From Brevibacillus brevis (GTDB lineage: Bacteria; Bacillota; Bacilli; Brevibacillales; Brevibacillaceae), in assembly GCF_031583145.1 (NCBI RefSeq), contig NZ_CP134050.1:1946501-2010500 (forward strand): a stretch of DNA of 64,000 bases, written 5' to 3'. Shown here in pieces: positions 17,601 through 25,157 of the stretch; position 1 is the stretch's first letter, and each line of letters starts with the position of its first letter. Position numbers and translations under genes: made by a program. The notes beneath the pieces were generated by a model. The model was given only the letters and a program-made list of their open reading frames with translations, searched no databases and was not told the DNA's origin.

Positions 17601-18406
17601 TGCTCGACCGCGTCAAGCTTACGATCAACAAGGCGCCGGTGAAGGTCGAGGCGGATGGCTCGTTTGAAACCATCCTGCATCTGCCGGAAGGACTCAGTTA
17701 CGTCGGGTACAGCGTATCGGACATGTACGGCAACACGCGGCAGTTTACGCAGCGAATCATTGTGGATACGACAGCCCCTCTGCTCGCCTTCCAAAATGAC
17801 GGTACGGAAGACGTCGTGTTCGATCCCGGCAGCAAGAAGGTCATGGTTCCCGTCCGATTCATGTATCGGGATCAGACTTACAAAGGGCAAGTCAGTGTGA
17901 ACGGCCAGATCGTCTCCAGCTTTGAGGATGATCAGCTGGAAAAGCCGGTACAGAGGAGCTGGACGCAAACGCTGGCGCTGGGGCAAGGGGAAAACCGGAT
18001 CCTGATCGAGGGCAAGGACGGGGCGGGAAACCAGAATGCCATCGTCGTGTACGGATACGTGGATGCAAACGCGGGATCAATCGTGCTGCACCACGGCGAG
18101 CAGCGGTACACGTATCAGGCTCGACCGATGCCGGCGCCGACCGTGAGTCTTGCACAAAAGCAAGTGGAGGCGAAAAGCGGAGAGGTCGTTCCGATCGGAG
18201 GAAAAGTGACGGGAACCGGGACGATCTCCATGACGGTGACGTACGGGGAACGGAAGTTTTCGGCTGATATCAACGATCGCGGTGAATTTCGCTTTGTGCT
18301 GGATCAAGTGCTCGAAGGAAAGCACAAGCTGGTATTAAACGCGAAGGATGCGCTGGGACGGGAAGCGAAAGCGGAAGTCACAGTGCAAGGGAAAAAGAGG
18401 GAATGA
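14645..18406 (+). CDS. Large secreted S8 subtilisin-like serine protease with PA and Ig-like domains
   Basis: A 1253-residue extracellular protease. The signal peptide ends near 'ILHVQAEA' (residue 29). The subtilase catalytic triad is D116 ('VVDTGVNP'), H166 ('QHGVHVAG') and S490 ('GTSMATPHVAG'). A protease-associated domain is inserted between H and S (about 320-430, 'KGKLVLLERGDISFDEKL'). After the catalytic domain come an Fn3-like domain, an 'FSPNGDG' segment near 765, and several Ig-like modules to the end. No LPXTG or S-layer anchor was seen. The layout resembles Vpr / lactocepin / C5a-peptidase relatives. ATG 14645 follows AAGGGGG; the frame stays open far upstream, but that part overlaps marR and is not coding. 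Confidence 0.92.
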   Translation: MRKRVYSLGLALVLLPATTANILHVQAEASVGSAEMYRQLMNDVHQTVQQLHTGKAAPSGANEGRAVADEWSKISHAFLGEKVSSASTSTLDMIEAPEAWEKAGVKGEGMLISVVDTGVNPQHPDMPAPRDKRLAKQKSGSTQKVIRGYNWADRNQTTEDVGESQHGVHVAGIIAANGKLKGVAPEAQIMSQKVFSNYQGEVPGLSESILFAINDSIAKKADVINLSLGSSAGYVDETNTEQYAVKRAVDNGVIVVAAAGNDAYFGSDKVREQNPDVAMVGSPGLTPDAFSVASVNATTLAGYSFGVQGVPGLERVVYLHGHAGSGTVMTPVSALMKPYPLVYMGKGKKEDYNVSVKGKLVLLERGDISFDEKLRLAKEAGAVGAVIYNNESGPLLISAEHAKQLPAVSILKQMGEQLAQALKKGRKVTITFDGQYAQNPMPYPDGGTISGFSSWGPTPDLQFKPEIAAPGGGILSTVRESEYAVKSGTSMATPHVAGGMALLKEAYQKQGRALQGRALVETLKAAAMNTAEPIIDPRHAVSTATDKQTKKVPYSPRVQGAGLMQIAKAIRTPVIVVDRKGKAGVSLGEIGATTEFSLFVDNKFGKKPVTYQVQDEFGVLTDLRKNGVNMLTQTPFEGAKLQFSKQQITVAPGTRAEVKVTLQIPKEAGRNRFAEGFISFQPDDRELPKLRVPYYGFYGKWDEPRVMDEPMWSAGSQEKRTGVKTTWYHDKQNDKWRYREYLGVTGAGEDGTAQIDPAKIAFSPNGDGHYDVAAPSITFLRNARQVVVDVTDTSGKLIRSLTRVDRISKFDQSKLGTPYYYTEREEWAWDGKAFSPAKGIYEKVPDGSYQFVIKARIDGRNANWQTLTLPVRVDTKPPHLTASLSGNRVHWNSKDKDVQGYLLYVNGKKAGGPYAPSVSGTVINQPEKRMSVVAYDYAGNVSVVDINGKSDTVPPFIEFPDDLFVYVKISKQPDVAIRGKVTGEDMLDRVKLTINKAPVKVEADGSFETILHLPEGLSYVGYSVSDMYGNTRQFTQRIIVDTTAPLLAFQNDGTEDVVFDPGSKKVMVPVRFMYRDQTYKGQVSVNGQIVSSFEDDQLEKPVQRSWTQTLALGQGENRILIEGKDGAGNQNAIVVYGYVDANAGSIVLHHGEQRYTYQARPMPAPTVSLAQKQVEAKSGEVVPIGGKVTGTGTISMTVTYGERKFSADINDRGEFRFVLDQVLEGKHKLVLNAKDALGREAKAEVTVQGKKRE

Positions 18407-18410
18407 TTGT

Positions 18411-18453
18411 CGACACCCGGCGTAGCGCATTCGAGCGCTATGGCCGGGTGTTC
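18411..18453 (+). terminator. Hairpin after the S8 protease gene
   Basis: A long stem ACACCCGGC-GTAGCGC / GCGCTAT-GGCCGGGTGT lies right after the protease stop. The T-tract is weak (TTCGCCTT), so termination is plausible but not certain. Confidence 0.6.
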
Positions 18454-18475
18454 GCCTTGCGGGAGGAAACAAAAC

Positions 18476-18871
18476 ATGTTTTATCACGGAATTAAATGGG
18501 AATATGTGTGTAGGGAGTATCCGTTGCTATCGCCACGGCGAACGGTCAAAAACAAAAAGCAGGAGCAAAAAATGGACCGACTGCACTTGCTGCAGCAATT
18601 CGGCCTGGAGCCTGTCCATTTGCTGGAAGATGATGAATCGTACCCGCCAGAGCGCTGCATTCGCGAATGTCTGGCGTTTGGAGATACGGTTTTTGCCTTT
18701 GAACGCCTGTGCTTACCCATGTGGCAGCTGAGCAGTCACGAAGTAGGAGTAGAGGTGCTGGACTTGCGCGCTTGTGCCTATATTTTCACCACCAGGCATG
18801 AGGCGAAAGTCGAGGATTTGTTTCCAGGTATACCTTGCCTGCGTAACCATTTTCCTGTAAAGTTTTTTTGA
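18476..18871 (+). CDS. Hypothetical protein
   Basis: A 131-residue protein that I do not recognise. The ATG at 18476 follows a good site (GGGAGGAAAC, 18461-18470). A second candidate start, ATG 18572 behind GCAGGAGC, would give a 99-residue form. No signal peptide or membrane segment is obvious. The C-terminal half is mixed alpha/beta in character, with two cysteines close together in 'PPERCIRECLAFGD'. It sits between the secreted protease hairpin and the CheX-like gene and reads the same way as both. Confidence 0.55.
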   Translation: MFYHGIKWEYVCREYPLLSPRRTVKNKKQEQKMDRLHLLQQFGLEPVHLLEDDESYPPERCIRECLAFGDTVFAFERLCLPMWQLSSHEVGVEVLDLRACAYIFTTRHEAKVEDLFPGIPCLRNHFPVKFF

Positions 18872-19009
18872 ACACATAGGAAGGAATGGGTGCCCACGCG
18901 CGTTCGCTAGGCCATCGGCAGAAGTTTCTACTCCTGTTACTCCTGCCAAAAATGACACGATCATGAGGCTATTGCAGAGAGAATTGCCCGGGAAAGGAAG
19001 GAAGCTGTG

Positions 19010-19471
19010 ATGAAAGACCTTGACGTCTTGGATCCATTTCTAGAATCTGCTTCATTCGTGATTCAGCAGGTTTGCAACGTAGCTATCTCGCGGGGAGAAA
19101 TGGCTGAAAAAGAATGGATCTATCCGGAAAACCACACCTGGATTCGGATCGGGATGACTGGCCAAGTGCAAGGTACCGTGTATTTTGGCCTGCAAGAAGA
19201 GTTGGCTTTGCGCATTGTCTCTGCCATGATGGGAGGCTTTCCCGTCACTGAAATGGACGAGATGGGGAAGAGTGCGATTTCGGAACTGGGCAATATGATC
19301 TCGGGGAACGCGAGCACCATTTTGTCTAGCCGTGGGGTGACGGTCGATATCACACCCCCGCTGTTTTTGCTGCGTCAAGACTTGAAGGAAGTAACCGGTA
19401 CGGCACTTACGGCACCACTCGACCTGCAAGACATGGGACGCATGGAAATTCAGATGTTGGTCGTGGACTAA
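19010..19471 (+). CDS. CheX-like chemotaxis phosphatase family protein
   Basis: A 153-residue CheC/CheX/FliY-superfamily protein. Known members remove phosphate from CheY-P. The CheX-type core is 'GTVYFGLQEELALRIVSAMM' followed by the helix 'AISELGNMISGNASTILSSR', which contains the E-xx-N catalytic pair (E and N of 'ELGNMISGN'). ATG 19010 and the overlapping in-frame GTG 19007 both follow AAAGGAAGGAAG. It stands apart from any che operon in this window, so its partner is unknown. Confidence 0.8.
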   Translation: MKDLDVLDPFLESASFVIQQVCNVAISRGEMAEKEWIYPENHTWIRIGMTGQVQGTVYFGLQEELALRIVSAMMGGFPVTEMDEMGKSAISELGNMISGNASTILSSRGVTVDITPPLFLLRQDLKEVTGTALTAPLDLQDMGRMEIQMLVVD

Positions 19472-19632
19472 GGCGGCATTGGCCGTCTTTTTTCGTAGAG
19501 GAATCCGGCAGCCCGGACGCACCTTGCCTGGAGCTTCATGCCGATGCCTGCTCTCCGGAAAAAGAGGTCGGCAACCGCGCAGGTGACCATAGTTTTGCGG
19601 CAGATGACCGGGTCAAAAAGGGGGAAACGCCT

Positions 19633-20883
19633 TTGTACGGATTTGCTGGGAACAGAAAGCTGCTTGCGATCAAGGAACGAGAAGTCATCAAAGACCGGTG
19701 GCTGAAGGAAAGATTGGATACGATCCTCCCTGCGATCATGAACGAGCGGCAGCTGGATCTATGGGTCATCGCAGGGCGGGAATATCACGAGGACCCGATC
19801 GCGGAGACGCTGTTTCCCTCCGCTGTGGACAGCTCCCGACGCTTGACGCTGTTTGCCTTTTTCCTGAATAGGGACGGAAGCGTGGAGCGGTACGTCATTC
19901 ATCCCAATCCGGCTTTCGCTCCGTTTTACGTGCGGGCGTGGAAGCCAGGAGGCGAAGACCAGTGGGAATGTCTAGCCCGGCTGATCCGTGAGAGGGACCC
20001 GCGCCAGATCGGGATAAATTTATCCGAACATTACAGCTTTTGCGACGGATTGACCCATACGCATTATCAAAAGCTGCTGGCAGCAATCGGAGACAAGTAC
20101 GCAGCGAGAGTCGTCAGTGCCGAAAAGGTCGCGCTCGACTGGCTTGAAATCCGCAGTCAGGAGGAATTGAGCGCCTATCCGGACATCGCGGAAGCAGCGA
20201 GAAGCCTGGCGGCGGAAGCGCTGTCCAATGATGTGATAACGCCGGGGGTTACGAATACGTCGGAGGTAGTGGATTGGATCCGCCAGCAGGTCAGCGATTT
20301 GGGCATCCAGACCTCCTTTTTCCCCACGGTCGATGTCGTGAGGAAGGGCGGAGACCGGCTCGAGGACGTGGTCATACTGCCCGGTGACATCGTCCATATC
20401 GATTTTGGGATTCATTATTTGGGGCTGGCGACCGATACGCAGCAGCTCGCGTATGTGCCAAGAGCAGGCGAGGACGAAGCGCCTAGGGGACTTCAGGCAG
20501 CGATGCAGACCGCGCTACGGCTAGAAGAAATCATCGAAGAGAACTTCGTGGAAGGACGGACAGGAAACGAAATCTTTCGCCGCTGCATGCAGCAGGCCAG
20601 AGAAGAAGGGATCCGTGCCATGCTCTACTCGCATCCGATCGGAAACCACTGCCATGCGGCCGGGCCGCTCATCGGCCTGTACGACAGGCAGGAACCAATC
20701 CCGATCCGGGGAGATCTGCCGCTGCGGAACCGCACCTGTTTCGCGATGGAATTCAACATCCGGCAATACGTGCCAGAGTGGGAACAAGATGTGGTTCTTT
20801 ATTTGGAGGAACCGATTTCGTTTGTCGGGGACAAGGTGCACTATCTGGCGAAGAGGCAGCGTTCATTTGCATACATCCGTTAA
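19633..20883 (+). CDS. M24 family metallopeptidase (Xaa-Pro peptidase-like)
   Basis: A 416-residue protein with a creatinase-like N-terminal half and a 'pita-bread' M24 catalytic half. Likely metal ligands are the aspartates in 'IVHIDFGIHYLGLATDTQQL', histidines around 'SHPIGNHCHAAGPLIG', and the glutamates in 'CFAMEFNIRQYVPEW' and 'VVLYLEEP'. The start is TTG 19633, nine bases after AAAAAGGGGG. A peptidase role is inferred; some M24 proteins have lost catalysis or use other substrates. A terminator follows. Confidence 0.85.
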   Translation: MYGFAGNRKLLAIKEREVIKDRWLKERLDTILPAIMNERQLDLWVIAGREYHEDPIAETLFPSAVDSSRRLTLFAFFLNRDGSVERYVIHPNPAFAPFYVRAWKPGGEDQWECLARLIRERDPRQIGINLSEHYSFCDGLTHTHYQKLLAAIGDKYAARVVSAEKVALDWLEIRSQEELSAYPDIAEAARSLAAEALSNDVITPGVTNTSEVVDWIRQQVSDLGIQTSFFPTVDVVRKGGDRLEDVVILPGDIVHIDFGIHYLGLATDTQQLAYVPRAGEDEAPRGLQAAMQTALRLEEIIEENFVEGRTGNEIFRRCMQQAREEGIRAMLYSHPIGNHCHAAGPLIGLYDRQEPIPIRGDLPLRNRTCFAMEFNIRQYVPEWEQDVVLYLEEPISFVGDKVHYLAKRQRSFAYIR

Positions 20884-20898
20884 CATACGCGCGCAGGG

Positions 20899-20936
20899 AA
20901 AAGGCAGCTTTGGACGAATCGAGAGCTGCCTTTTTT
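20899..20936 (+). terminator. Terminator after the M24 peptidase gene
   Basis: Stem AAAGGCAGCT / AGCTGCCTTT with an 11- to 13-base loop, followed by a T-run. It could also end the convergent VOC gene. Confidence 0.85.
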
Positions 20937-20962
20937 CCTGTACGGGATAACGATGGAGACCC

Positions 20963-21379
20963 CTATGCCTCTTTGCGCGCGCTCAGCACCTCCAAATAAT
21001 GCGGGTTGTGCATGATGCCGAGAATGTTGCCAAATGGGTCGAGTACGGAAGCCGTGACAAATCCATGCCCGCGTTCCTTGAGCTCTTCGTACTGCGTCGC
21101 CCCCATGGCGAGCAGCCTCTGGAGTGTAGCCGCCACATTGTCAACGTGCCAGTAGAGGACAGCGCCGGACGGACCGGCAGCCGTTCCGGCGGGAGCGTAG
21201 CGCCTGTCGATCAGGCCGAGCTCATGCTGAAAATCCCCGAGGCGAAATTCTGCGTACCCCGGCCGTTCAAAGTAGGGGGCAATGCCGAGCAGCTCGGTGT
21301 ACCATTTCTTTGCCGCCTCCAGATCCTCCGCCCAATAGCTCACCGTCGCCATTCCGCGAAATGCGTGTGTATGATTCAT
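20963..21379 (-). CDS. VOC (glyoxalase/bleomycin-resistance fold) family protein
   Basis: A 138-residue single-domain vicinal oxygen chelate protein. Typical elements are 'VSYWAEDLEAAKKWYTELLG' at the N-terminus, 'YAEFRLGDFQHELGLID' and the C-terminal 'ASVLDPFGNILGIMHNPHY'. The start is ATG 21379, preceded by GGGAGGTACG; an in-frame 18-codon extension is not supported. The fold covers many reactions, so no substrate is proposed. A strong palindrome lies about 60 bases upstream. Confidence 0.85.
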   Translation of the reverse strand: MNHTHAFRGMATVSYWAEDLEAAKKWYTELLGIAPYFERPGYAEFRLGDFQHELGLIDRRYAPAGTAAGPSGAVLYWHVDNVAATLQRLLAMGATQYEELKERGHGFVTASVLDPFGNILGIMHNPHYLEVLSARKEA

Positions 21380-21441
21380 GTTTCTCGTACCTCCCGAAGA
21401 GTTTATCTGATATTCCATGCTTGTATTCATCATAGCCTTCC

Positions 21442-21466
21442 TTCCCTGACAGATGATGTCAGGGAA
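21442..21466. promoter_or_regulatory. Perfect 10-bp inverted repeat upstream of the VOC gene
   Basis: TTCCCTGACA - GATGA - TGTCAGGGAA is perfectly symmetrical with a 5-base centre and no T-tract on either side. That fits an operator better than a terminator. No regulator for it is recognised nearby. Confidence 0.5.
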
Positions 21467-21641
21467 GAGTAAGTTGCACTAGCTATTTCTTTTCTTCCAT
21501 TCTCTCTTCACGAAGGCGGATTTGCTGGCAGTTCAACCCGTCCTTTATCAGAAATATAAAAAAACATAAAATATTTTTGATTGTCTAGTCGAATTTTTTT
21601 AGATGGTGTATTGTTGGAAATAGTAAGGGGGGTATGTCTGT

Positions 21642-22505
21642 TTGTCCTATGTGAAACAACTGGTAGGGATGTTTTTTCTGGTCATCGTGGTCTGCGGCGG
21701 GCCGTTCATGTTGTATACGGTAAAAGAAGAGATTGTGTTCGCGCCGGAAAATGTGGTTGTCCGGACCGCCTACCTGATTCAGCAGATCGCAGGGGGATCG
21801 CTTGGGACTTACTACTTGGGCGAAAACGAGCGAAGCATCGCGGAGGATATCCTTCCTTTTGCCGCAAGCACGTTTGAACTGCTGTTCTCCAGCGTGTTGA
21901 TTGCCGTCGTTGCGAGCCTCGTGTTTGGTTTGTTTTTGCAGCGTTTCGCCATCGTGCGCCACTTTCAAAAAGCACTCAACCTGATCGCTACGATTCCGGA
22001 CTTTATTCTGATTTTTGTGTCGATTCTGGCGGCGATCGGTTTTTACAAATGGACCAATATCCGGATCATTACGCTGTCTCCGACGAGCGATGCGGCAAAC
22101 GACTGGTTCCCGATGACCTTGCTGGCGATCGGCCCCACGATCTTCTTGATGAAAGTCGTCAGCCTGAAGTATACCCAGATTGGCGGCGAGGATTACATCA
22201 AGACGGCGCTGGCCAAAGGAATGGGCATCTGGCATGTGCTGTTCCATCACGTGTACAAGAACATCAAGCCCTTTTTGCTGGCTGATCTCAAAAAGACGAT
22301 CGCGATCACCGTCGCCAACCTGTTCATCGTCGAGTATTTGCTCAATGTGGTCGGCTTGACGCGGTTTATTTTCAGCAAGAGCAGTCCGTACCAGTTCAAT
22401 GCCGCGGTAATGGGGCTCTTGGGAATCATTTTGCTGTCGATCCTCGTCTATCTCCTGATTCGCGCGATTTTGTACCTCTTCGAGCGCGCGGTCATCTATA
22501 AATAG
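21642..22505 (+). CDS. ABC transporter permease, peptide/nickel (DppB-like) type
   Basis: A 287-residue inner-membrane permease with six likely membrane segments and a large outer loop after TM1, as in DppB/OppB. The coupling loop is 'EDYIKTALAKGMGIWHVLFH'. The TTG start at 21642 follows AAGGGGGG. It is paired with the next permease (34-base gap), but no substrate-binding protein or ATPase is adjacent, so the partner subunits must be encoded elsewhere. Substrate unknown. Confidence 0.8.
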   Translation: MSYVKQLVGMFFLVIVVCGGPFMLYTVKEEIVFAPENVVVRTAYLIQQIAGGSLGTYYLGENERSIAEDILPFAASTFELLFSSVLIAVVASLVFGLFLQRFAIVRHFQKALNLIATIPDFILIFVSILAAIGFYKWTNIRIITLSPTSDAANDWFPMTLLAIGPTIFLMKVVSLKYTQIGGEDYIKTALAKGMGIWHVLFHHVYKNIKPFLLADLKKTIAITVANLFIVEYLLNVVGLTRFIFSKSSPYQFNAAVMGLLGIILLSILVYLLIRAILYLFERAVIYK

Positions 22506-22539
22506 GTATTACTTTCATTGTCGCGAGTGAGGTTTTGCT

Positions 22540-23463
22540 ATGCAGAAACGATTCAATGGATCGCTGTGGATGGGATCCATCCTGGTATTGCTCCTGCTCC
22601 TCGTAGGGGTATTCGGACCATCGATGGCCCCGTACGAGCTGGAGTTCCAAGAAAAGCTGCGCAATGAGGTCGTGGGAGGAAAGACGGTCATCATTTCCCC
22701 GCCGCTGCCGCCGTCCGACGAACACATCCTCGGCACGGACAAGTGGGGCTACGACCTGCTGACGCTGCTCTTGCACGGCGCGCCGTACACGGTGTTCGTG
22801 ACGATCGCCATCGCCCTGGTCCGTCTGTTGATCGGCACCGTCATCGGGCTGTACATCGGGTTTCAGGACAAGCCCCAGCGCTGGTGGCTGGCGATCGAGA
22901 ACGCATGGAGCTACATGCCGATCTTCATCCCGGTCTACTTCTTGCTGAAAGGCGTGAGCATCAATCCGCTCATGCCCACCTCTACACTGGTGGCCCTCTT
23001 CATCGGGGTGGTCGCCGTCCTGGGAGCGCCGAGCGTAGCCTCCTCCATCCGGCAAAAGACAGAGCAGATCAAAGAAACGCAGTACGTCCTGGCTGCGACA
23101 TCGCTGGGAGCGGGGCGGGAGCAGATCATTTTCCGCCATATCCTGCCCCATCTCAAGGAGCAGCTCATCATCATCCTGGTGACGGAAATGGTCGCGATCA
23201 TGACCTTGATGGGCCTCCTGGGCATGTTTGACCTGTTTGTCGGAGGCACCAAGATGACGATGGACCCCGTCATGTACCACTCCATTACGCATGAATGGGC
23301 AGGCCTTTTGGGATCGTACCGCGGCTTTGTGTACAGCAATTACACCTGGATCTTCCTTACCCCGCTGTTCGCGTTCATTTGGGCGGTCGGTTCCTTTACG
23401 CTGCTGGCCAAGGGGCTTCGGGAAAAGTTCGAACAGACGTATCATCGATCGCCATTTATTTAA
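22540..23463 (+). CDS. ABC transporter permease, peptide/nickel (DppC-like) type
   Basis: A 307-residue permease with an N-terminal membrane segment, the DppC-type 'EHILGTDKWGYDLLTLLLHG' stretch (TDxxGxD motif), and the coupling loop 'YVLAATSLGAGREQIIFRHI'. ATG 22540 has a moderate site (GTGAGGTT). It forms a heterodimer candidate with the preceding DppB-like protein. The two-gene unit ends at a hairpin, with no ATPase gene beyond it. Confidence 0.85.
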   Translation: MQKRFNGSLWMGSILVLLLLLVGVFGPSMAPYELEFQEKLRNEVVGGKTVIISPPLPPSDEHILGTDKWGYDLLTLLLHGAPYTVFVTIAIALVRLLIGTVIGLYIGFQDKPQRWWLAIENAWSYMPIFIPVYFLLKGVSINPLMPTSTLVALFIGVVAVLGAPSVASSIRQKTEQIKETQYVLAATSLGAGREQIIFRHILPHLKEQLIIILVTEMVAIMTLMGLLGMFDLFVGGTKMTMDPVMYHSITHEWAGLLGSYRGFVYSNYTWIFLTPLFAFIWAVGSFTLLAKGLREKFEQTYHRSPFI

Positions 23464-23492
23464 GCAGAGCGAAGCAAAAGAAGGAAGAATTA

Positions 23493-23517
23493 CCCCGGAC
23501 CATTCATGGATCCGGGG
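23493..23517 (+). terminator. Terminator-like hairpin after the permease pair
   Basis: CCCCGGA / TCCGGGG with an 11-base loop, 30 bases past the stop; the T-tract (TCTTTG) is short. Confidence 0.55.
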
Positions 23518-23890
23518 TCTTTGCACTGGGGAGGATGGGCACAGGTAAACAACATTGAAGAGAAGTGAAAAAAGGGGGGAGCAGTTCCGATCCCAGATGA
23601 ATAGATTGAATTGTCGGGGGCGGTGTTGGCCTTGGGTTCCGACGCCAGGTTCCTTTCGCGGGCCTTATGAAGCACTCGCGAAAGACCCGGGAAACTGGCG
23701 GCCATCGTCGTCCTTTCTTATAATGGTTCACGTCACCTGCCGAGGAGAAAAACAGAAAGTGGGACGTACCTGAGGCAAACGAAACAAGGTTCCTGGAAAA
23801 CGGAGCGACAAAAAAGAAGGTGTTCGGAACCCATTGCCCATTTTTTGAATAGGATGTATGGCAAAAGCCTAAAATCCTTGAAATTCCGGC
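23518..23890. other. Gene-free region before gerE with a long hairpin
   Basis: No convincing gene was found. A prominent hairpin spans 23644-23699: GCCAGGTTCCTTTCGCG pairs with CGCGAAA...GGGAAACTGGC, with an internal loop. It lacks a T-tract. The sequence TATAAT occurs at about 23719 but has no good partner. The hairpin may be part of an RNA leader or a processing site. Confidence 0.4.
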
Positions 23891-23918
23891 ACCATCACCC
23901 ACCCCCCATCATAGGATA
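23891..23918 (+). promoter_or_regulatory. Sigma-K-like promoter of gerE
   Basis: AC (23891-23892), a 17-base spacer, then CATAGGATA (23910-23918) matches the sigma-K consensus AC-N17-CATANNNTA. In B. subtilis gerE is known to be transcribed by sigma-K RNA polymerase in the mother cell. The leader would be about 54 bases to the TTG start. Confidence 0.7.
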
Positions 23919-23978
23919 AGGTGACTCTGTAATCCCTCAACCTTGTTCCTGTAGAGCCCACAAGGAGGGGTGGCACGA

Positions 23979-24200
23979 TTGAAGGGTAGCGACCAAACCA
24001 AGCCGTTGTTAACGAATCGCGAAAGAGAAGTGTTTGAACTCTTGGTCCAAGATAAGACAACCAAGGAGATTGCCGGACAACTCTTCATCAGTGAAAAGAC
24101 TGTACGCAATCACATTAGCAATGTCATGCAAAAATTAGGTGTAAAAGGTCGATCTCAGGCAGTAGTCGAACTCGTTCGACTTGGTGAACTAGAGATTTGA
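23979..24200 (+). CDS. gerE: Spore-maturation transcriptional regulator GerE
   Basis: A 73-residue LuxR-type helix-turn-helix protein that tunes late mother-cell genes, including coat genes, during sporulation. Nearly the whole protein matches B. subtilis GerE as recalled: 'KPLLTNREREVFELLVQDKT', 'FISEKTVRNHISNVMQKLGV', 'GRSQAVVELVRLGELEI'. The start is TTG 23979, eight bases from AAGGAGGGG; GTG 23970 overlaps that site and is rejected. In B. subtilis gerE lies close to sdhCAB; here about 13 kb of efflux, protease and permease genes separate them. Confidence 0.95.
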   Translation: MKGSDQTKPLLTNREREVFELLVQDKTTKEIAGQLFISEKTVRNHISNVMQKLGVKGRSQAVVELVRLGELEI

Positions 24201-24215
24201 ACCCAGTCCACCCAG

Positions 24216-24255
24216 CCTCCCTTTTCTTCCCTTGGTCGGAAGGGAGGGTTTTTTG
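24216..24255 (+). terminator. Terminator after gerE
   Basis: CCTCCC...TTCCCTT pairs with AAGGGAGGG and is followed by TTTTTTG, about 15 bases past the stop. Confidence 0.8.
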
Positions 24256-24268
24256 TTTTTGCAGGCGC

Positions 24269-24541
24269 CTATAGCAGGATGGTTGCGAAAAAGGAAACGA
24301 ACCAGATGGAAACGCTTGTCAGACAATATCTCCCGATGCTGGCGGATCTACGGGCAAAAGGATAATTGAGTCCGAAACAAACGAACAAGTAAATCAGGAT
24401 CACCAAATACCCGAGCGGTGTGGGACTGGGAGGTCGGCTGCCATTTAGAGCGCCACCGTTGACGACAACAAATATGAGAACGTACACACCAGCGATTCCA
24501 AGGAAAATGTTCAAAATGACAGAAGACAGTTTCATCCACAA
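24269..24541 (-). CDS. Small membrane protein, hypothetical
   Basis: A 90-residue protein with three likely membrane segments ('ILNIFLGIAGVYVLIFVVV', 'YLVILIYLFVCFGLNYPFA', 'CLTSVSIWFVSFFATILL'). The TTG start at 24541 lies about seven bases after GAGGTG; ATG 24535 is a close alternative. I do not recognise the family. It is the first of a run of minus-strand small membrane proteins after gerE. Confidence 0.6.
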   Translation of the reverse strand: MWMKLSSVILNIFLGIAGVYVLIFVVVNGGALNGSRPPSPTPLGYLVILIYLFVCFGLNYPFARRSASIGRYCLTSVSIWFVSFFATILL

Positions 24542-24590
24542 GGCGATTCACCTCGATTTAGTCGTTACTAGTTTGACGCGTGTTCGTCCA

Positions 24591-24941
24591 TCATGTTGTC
24601 GTATGCTGCACATTTACAAGGGCAACAAACTGCTCAATCTGTGTTAATACTTGAACTCTACATCGAAGTTGGCAGTACCAGCTTCCAATTTGAACCAGCA
24701 TTAACGTTCCAAGAATAATAACAATTGAAATACTGACATTTAGAATGACTGCTAAGAAGAGAATATATACTGTCGCCAGCGTTATGATCCACGAGGAAGA
24801 TTTAGCTTTCATTCGGATCATATGATGACGTTCGTCTAACCCGCGTTTTTTCTTTGATAGTTTATTTCCAAGATAGAGGCATGACAAGCCAATGACGAGC
24901 CCGCCAAGCAAACCAAGCAAAGCATAATACGTGTCGATCAT
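24591..24941 (-). CDS. Small membrane protein, partner of an XRE regulator
   Basis: A 116-residue protein with an N-terminal hydrophobic helix, a basic stretch ('NKLSKKKRGLDERHHMIRMK') and two further membrane helices. Its ATG overlaps the TGA of the upstream regulator gene (ATGA at 24938-24941). In Firmicutes, small XRE regulators of this kind are often coupled to a membrane protein of unknown role (DUF2178-like), which this layout resembles. Family assignment is tentative. Confidence 0.6.
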   Translation of the reverse strand: MIDTYYALLGLLGGLVIGLSCLYLGNKLSKKKRGLDERHHMIRMKAKSSSWIITLATVYILFLAVILNVSISIVIILGTLMLVQIGSWYCQLRCRVQVLTQIEQFVALVNVQHTTT

Positions 24942-25145
24942 ATATTCTCATCTCCTTCAAAAATAAACAGATCCTCGATTAAACAGTCAAAGACTTGAGC
25001 CAGCTTATGAGCAAGGATTAAGGAGGCATTATACTTCCCATTCTTCCAAAGAAATAATGGTTTGTCTCGACACGCCCACTTTTTCGGATAGCGTATCTTG
25101 TGCCCCCCCTTGCTCAAGACTTTTTTCACGTACTCGATTCTTCAT
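24938..25145 (-). pseudogene. XRE-family regulator, damaged by two frameshifts
   Basis: Read across frames, the gene gives 'MKNRVREKSLEQGG', then 'AQDTLSEKVGVSRQTIISLE', then 'NGKYNASLILAHKLAQVFDC' and '...IEDLFIFEGDENI'. That is a small Cro/C1-type helix-turn-helix regulator of about 67 residues. One base is missing near the GGGGGG (about 25100) and one extra A occurs near 'GGAAGAATGGG' (about 25045), restoring the frame. Start ATG 25145 follows GAGGTGAGTA. Whether the damage is real or a base-calling problem cannot be decided here. Confidence 0.7.
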
Positions 25146-25157
25146 TACTCACCTCAT

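Noticed and set aside
23518..23890. T-box riboswitch before gerE
   Set aside because: The conserved T-box sequence (GGGTGGNACCGCG-like) is absent.
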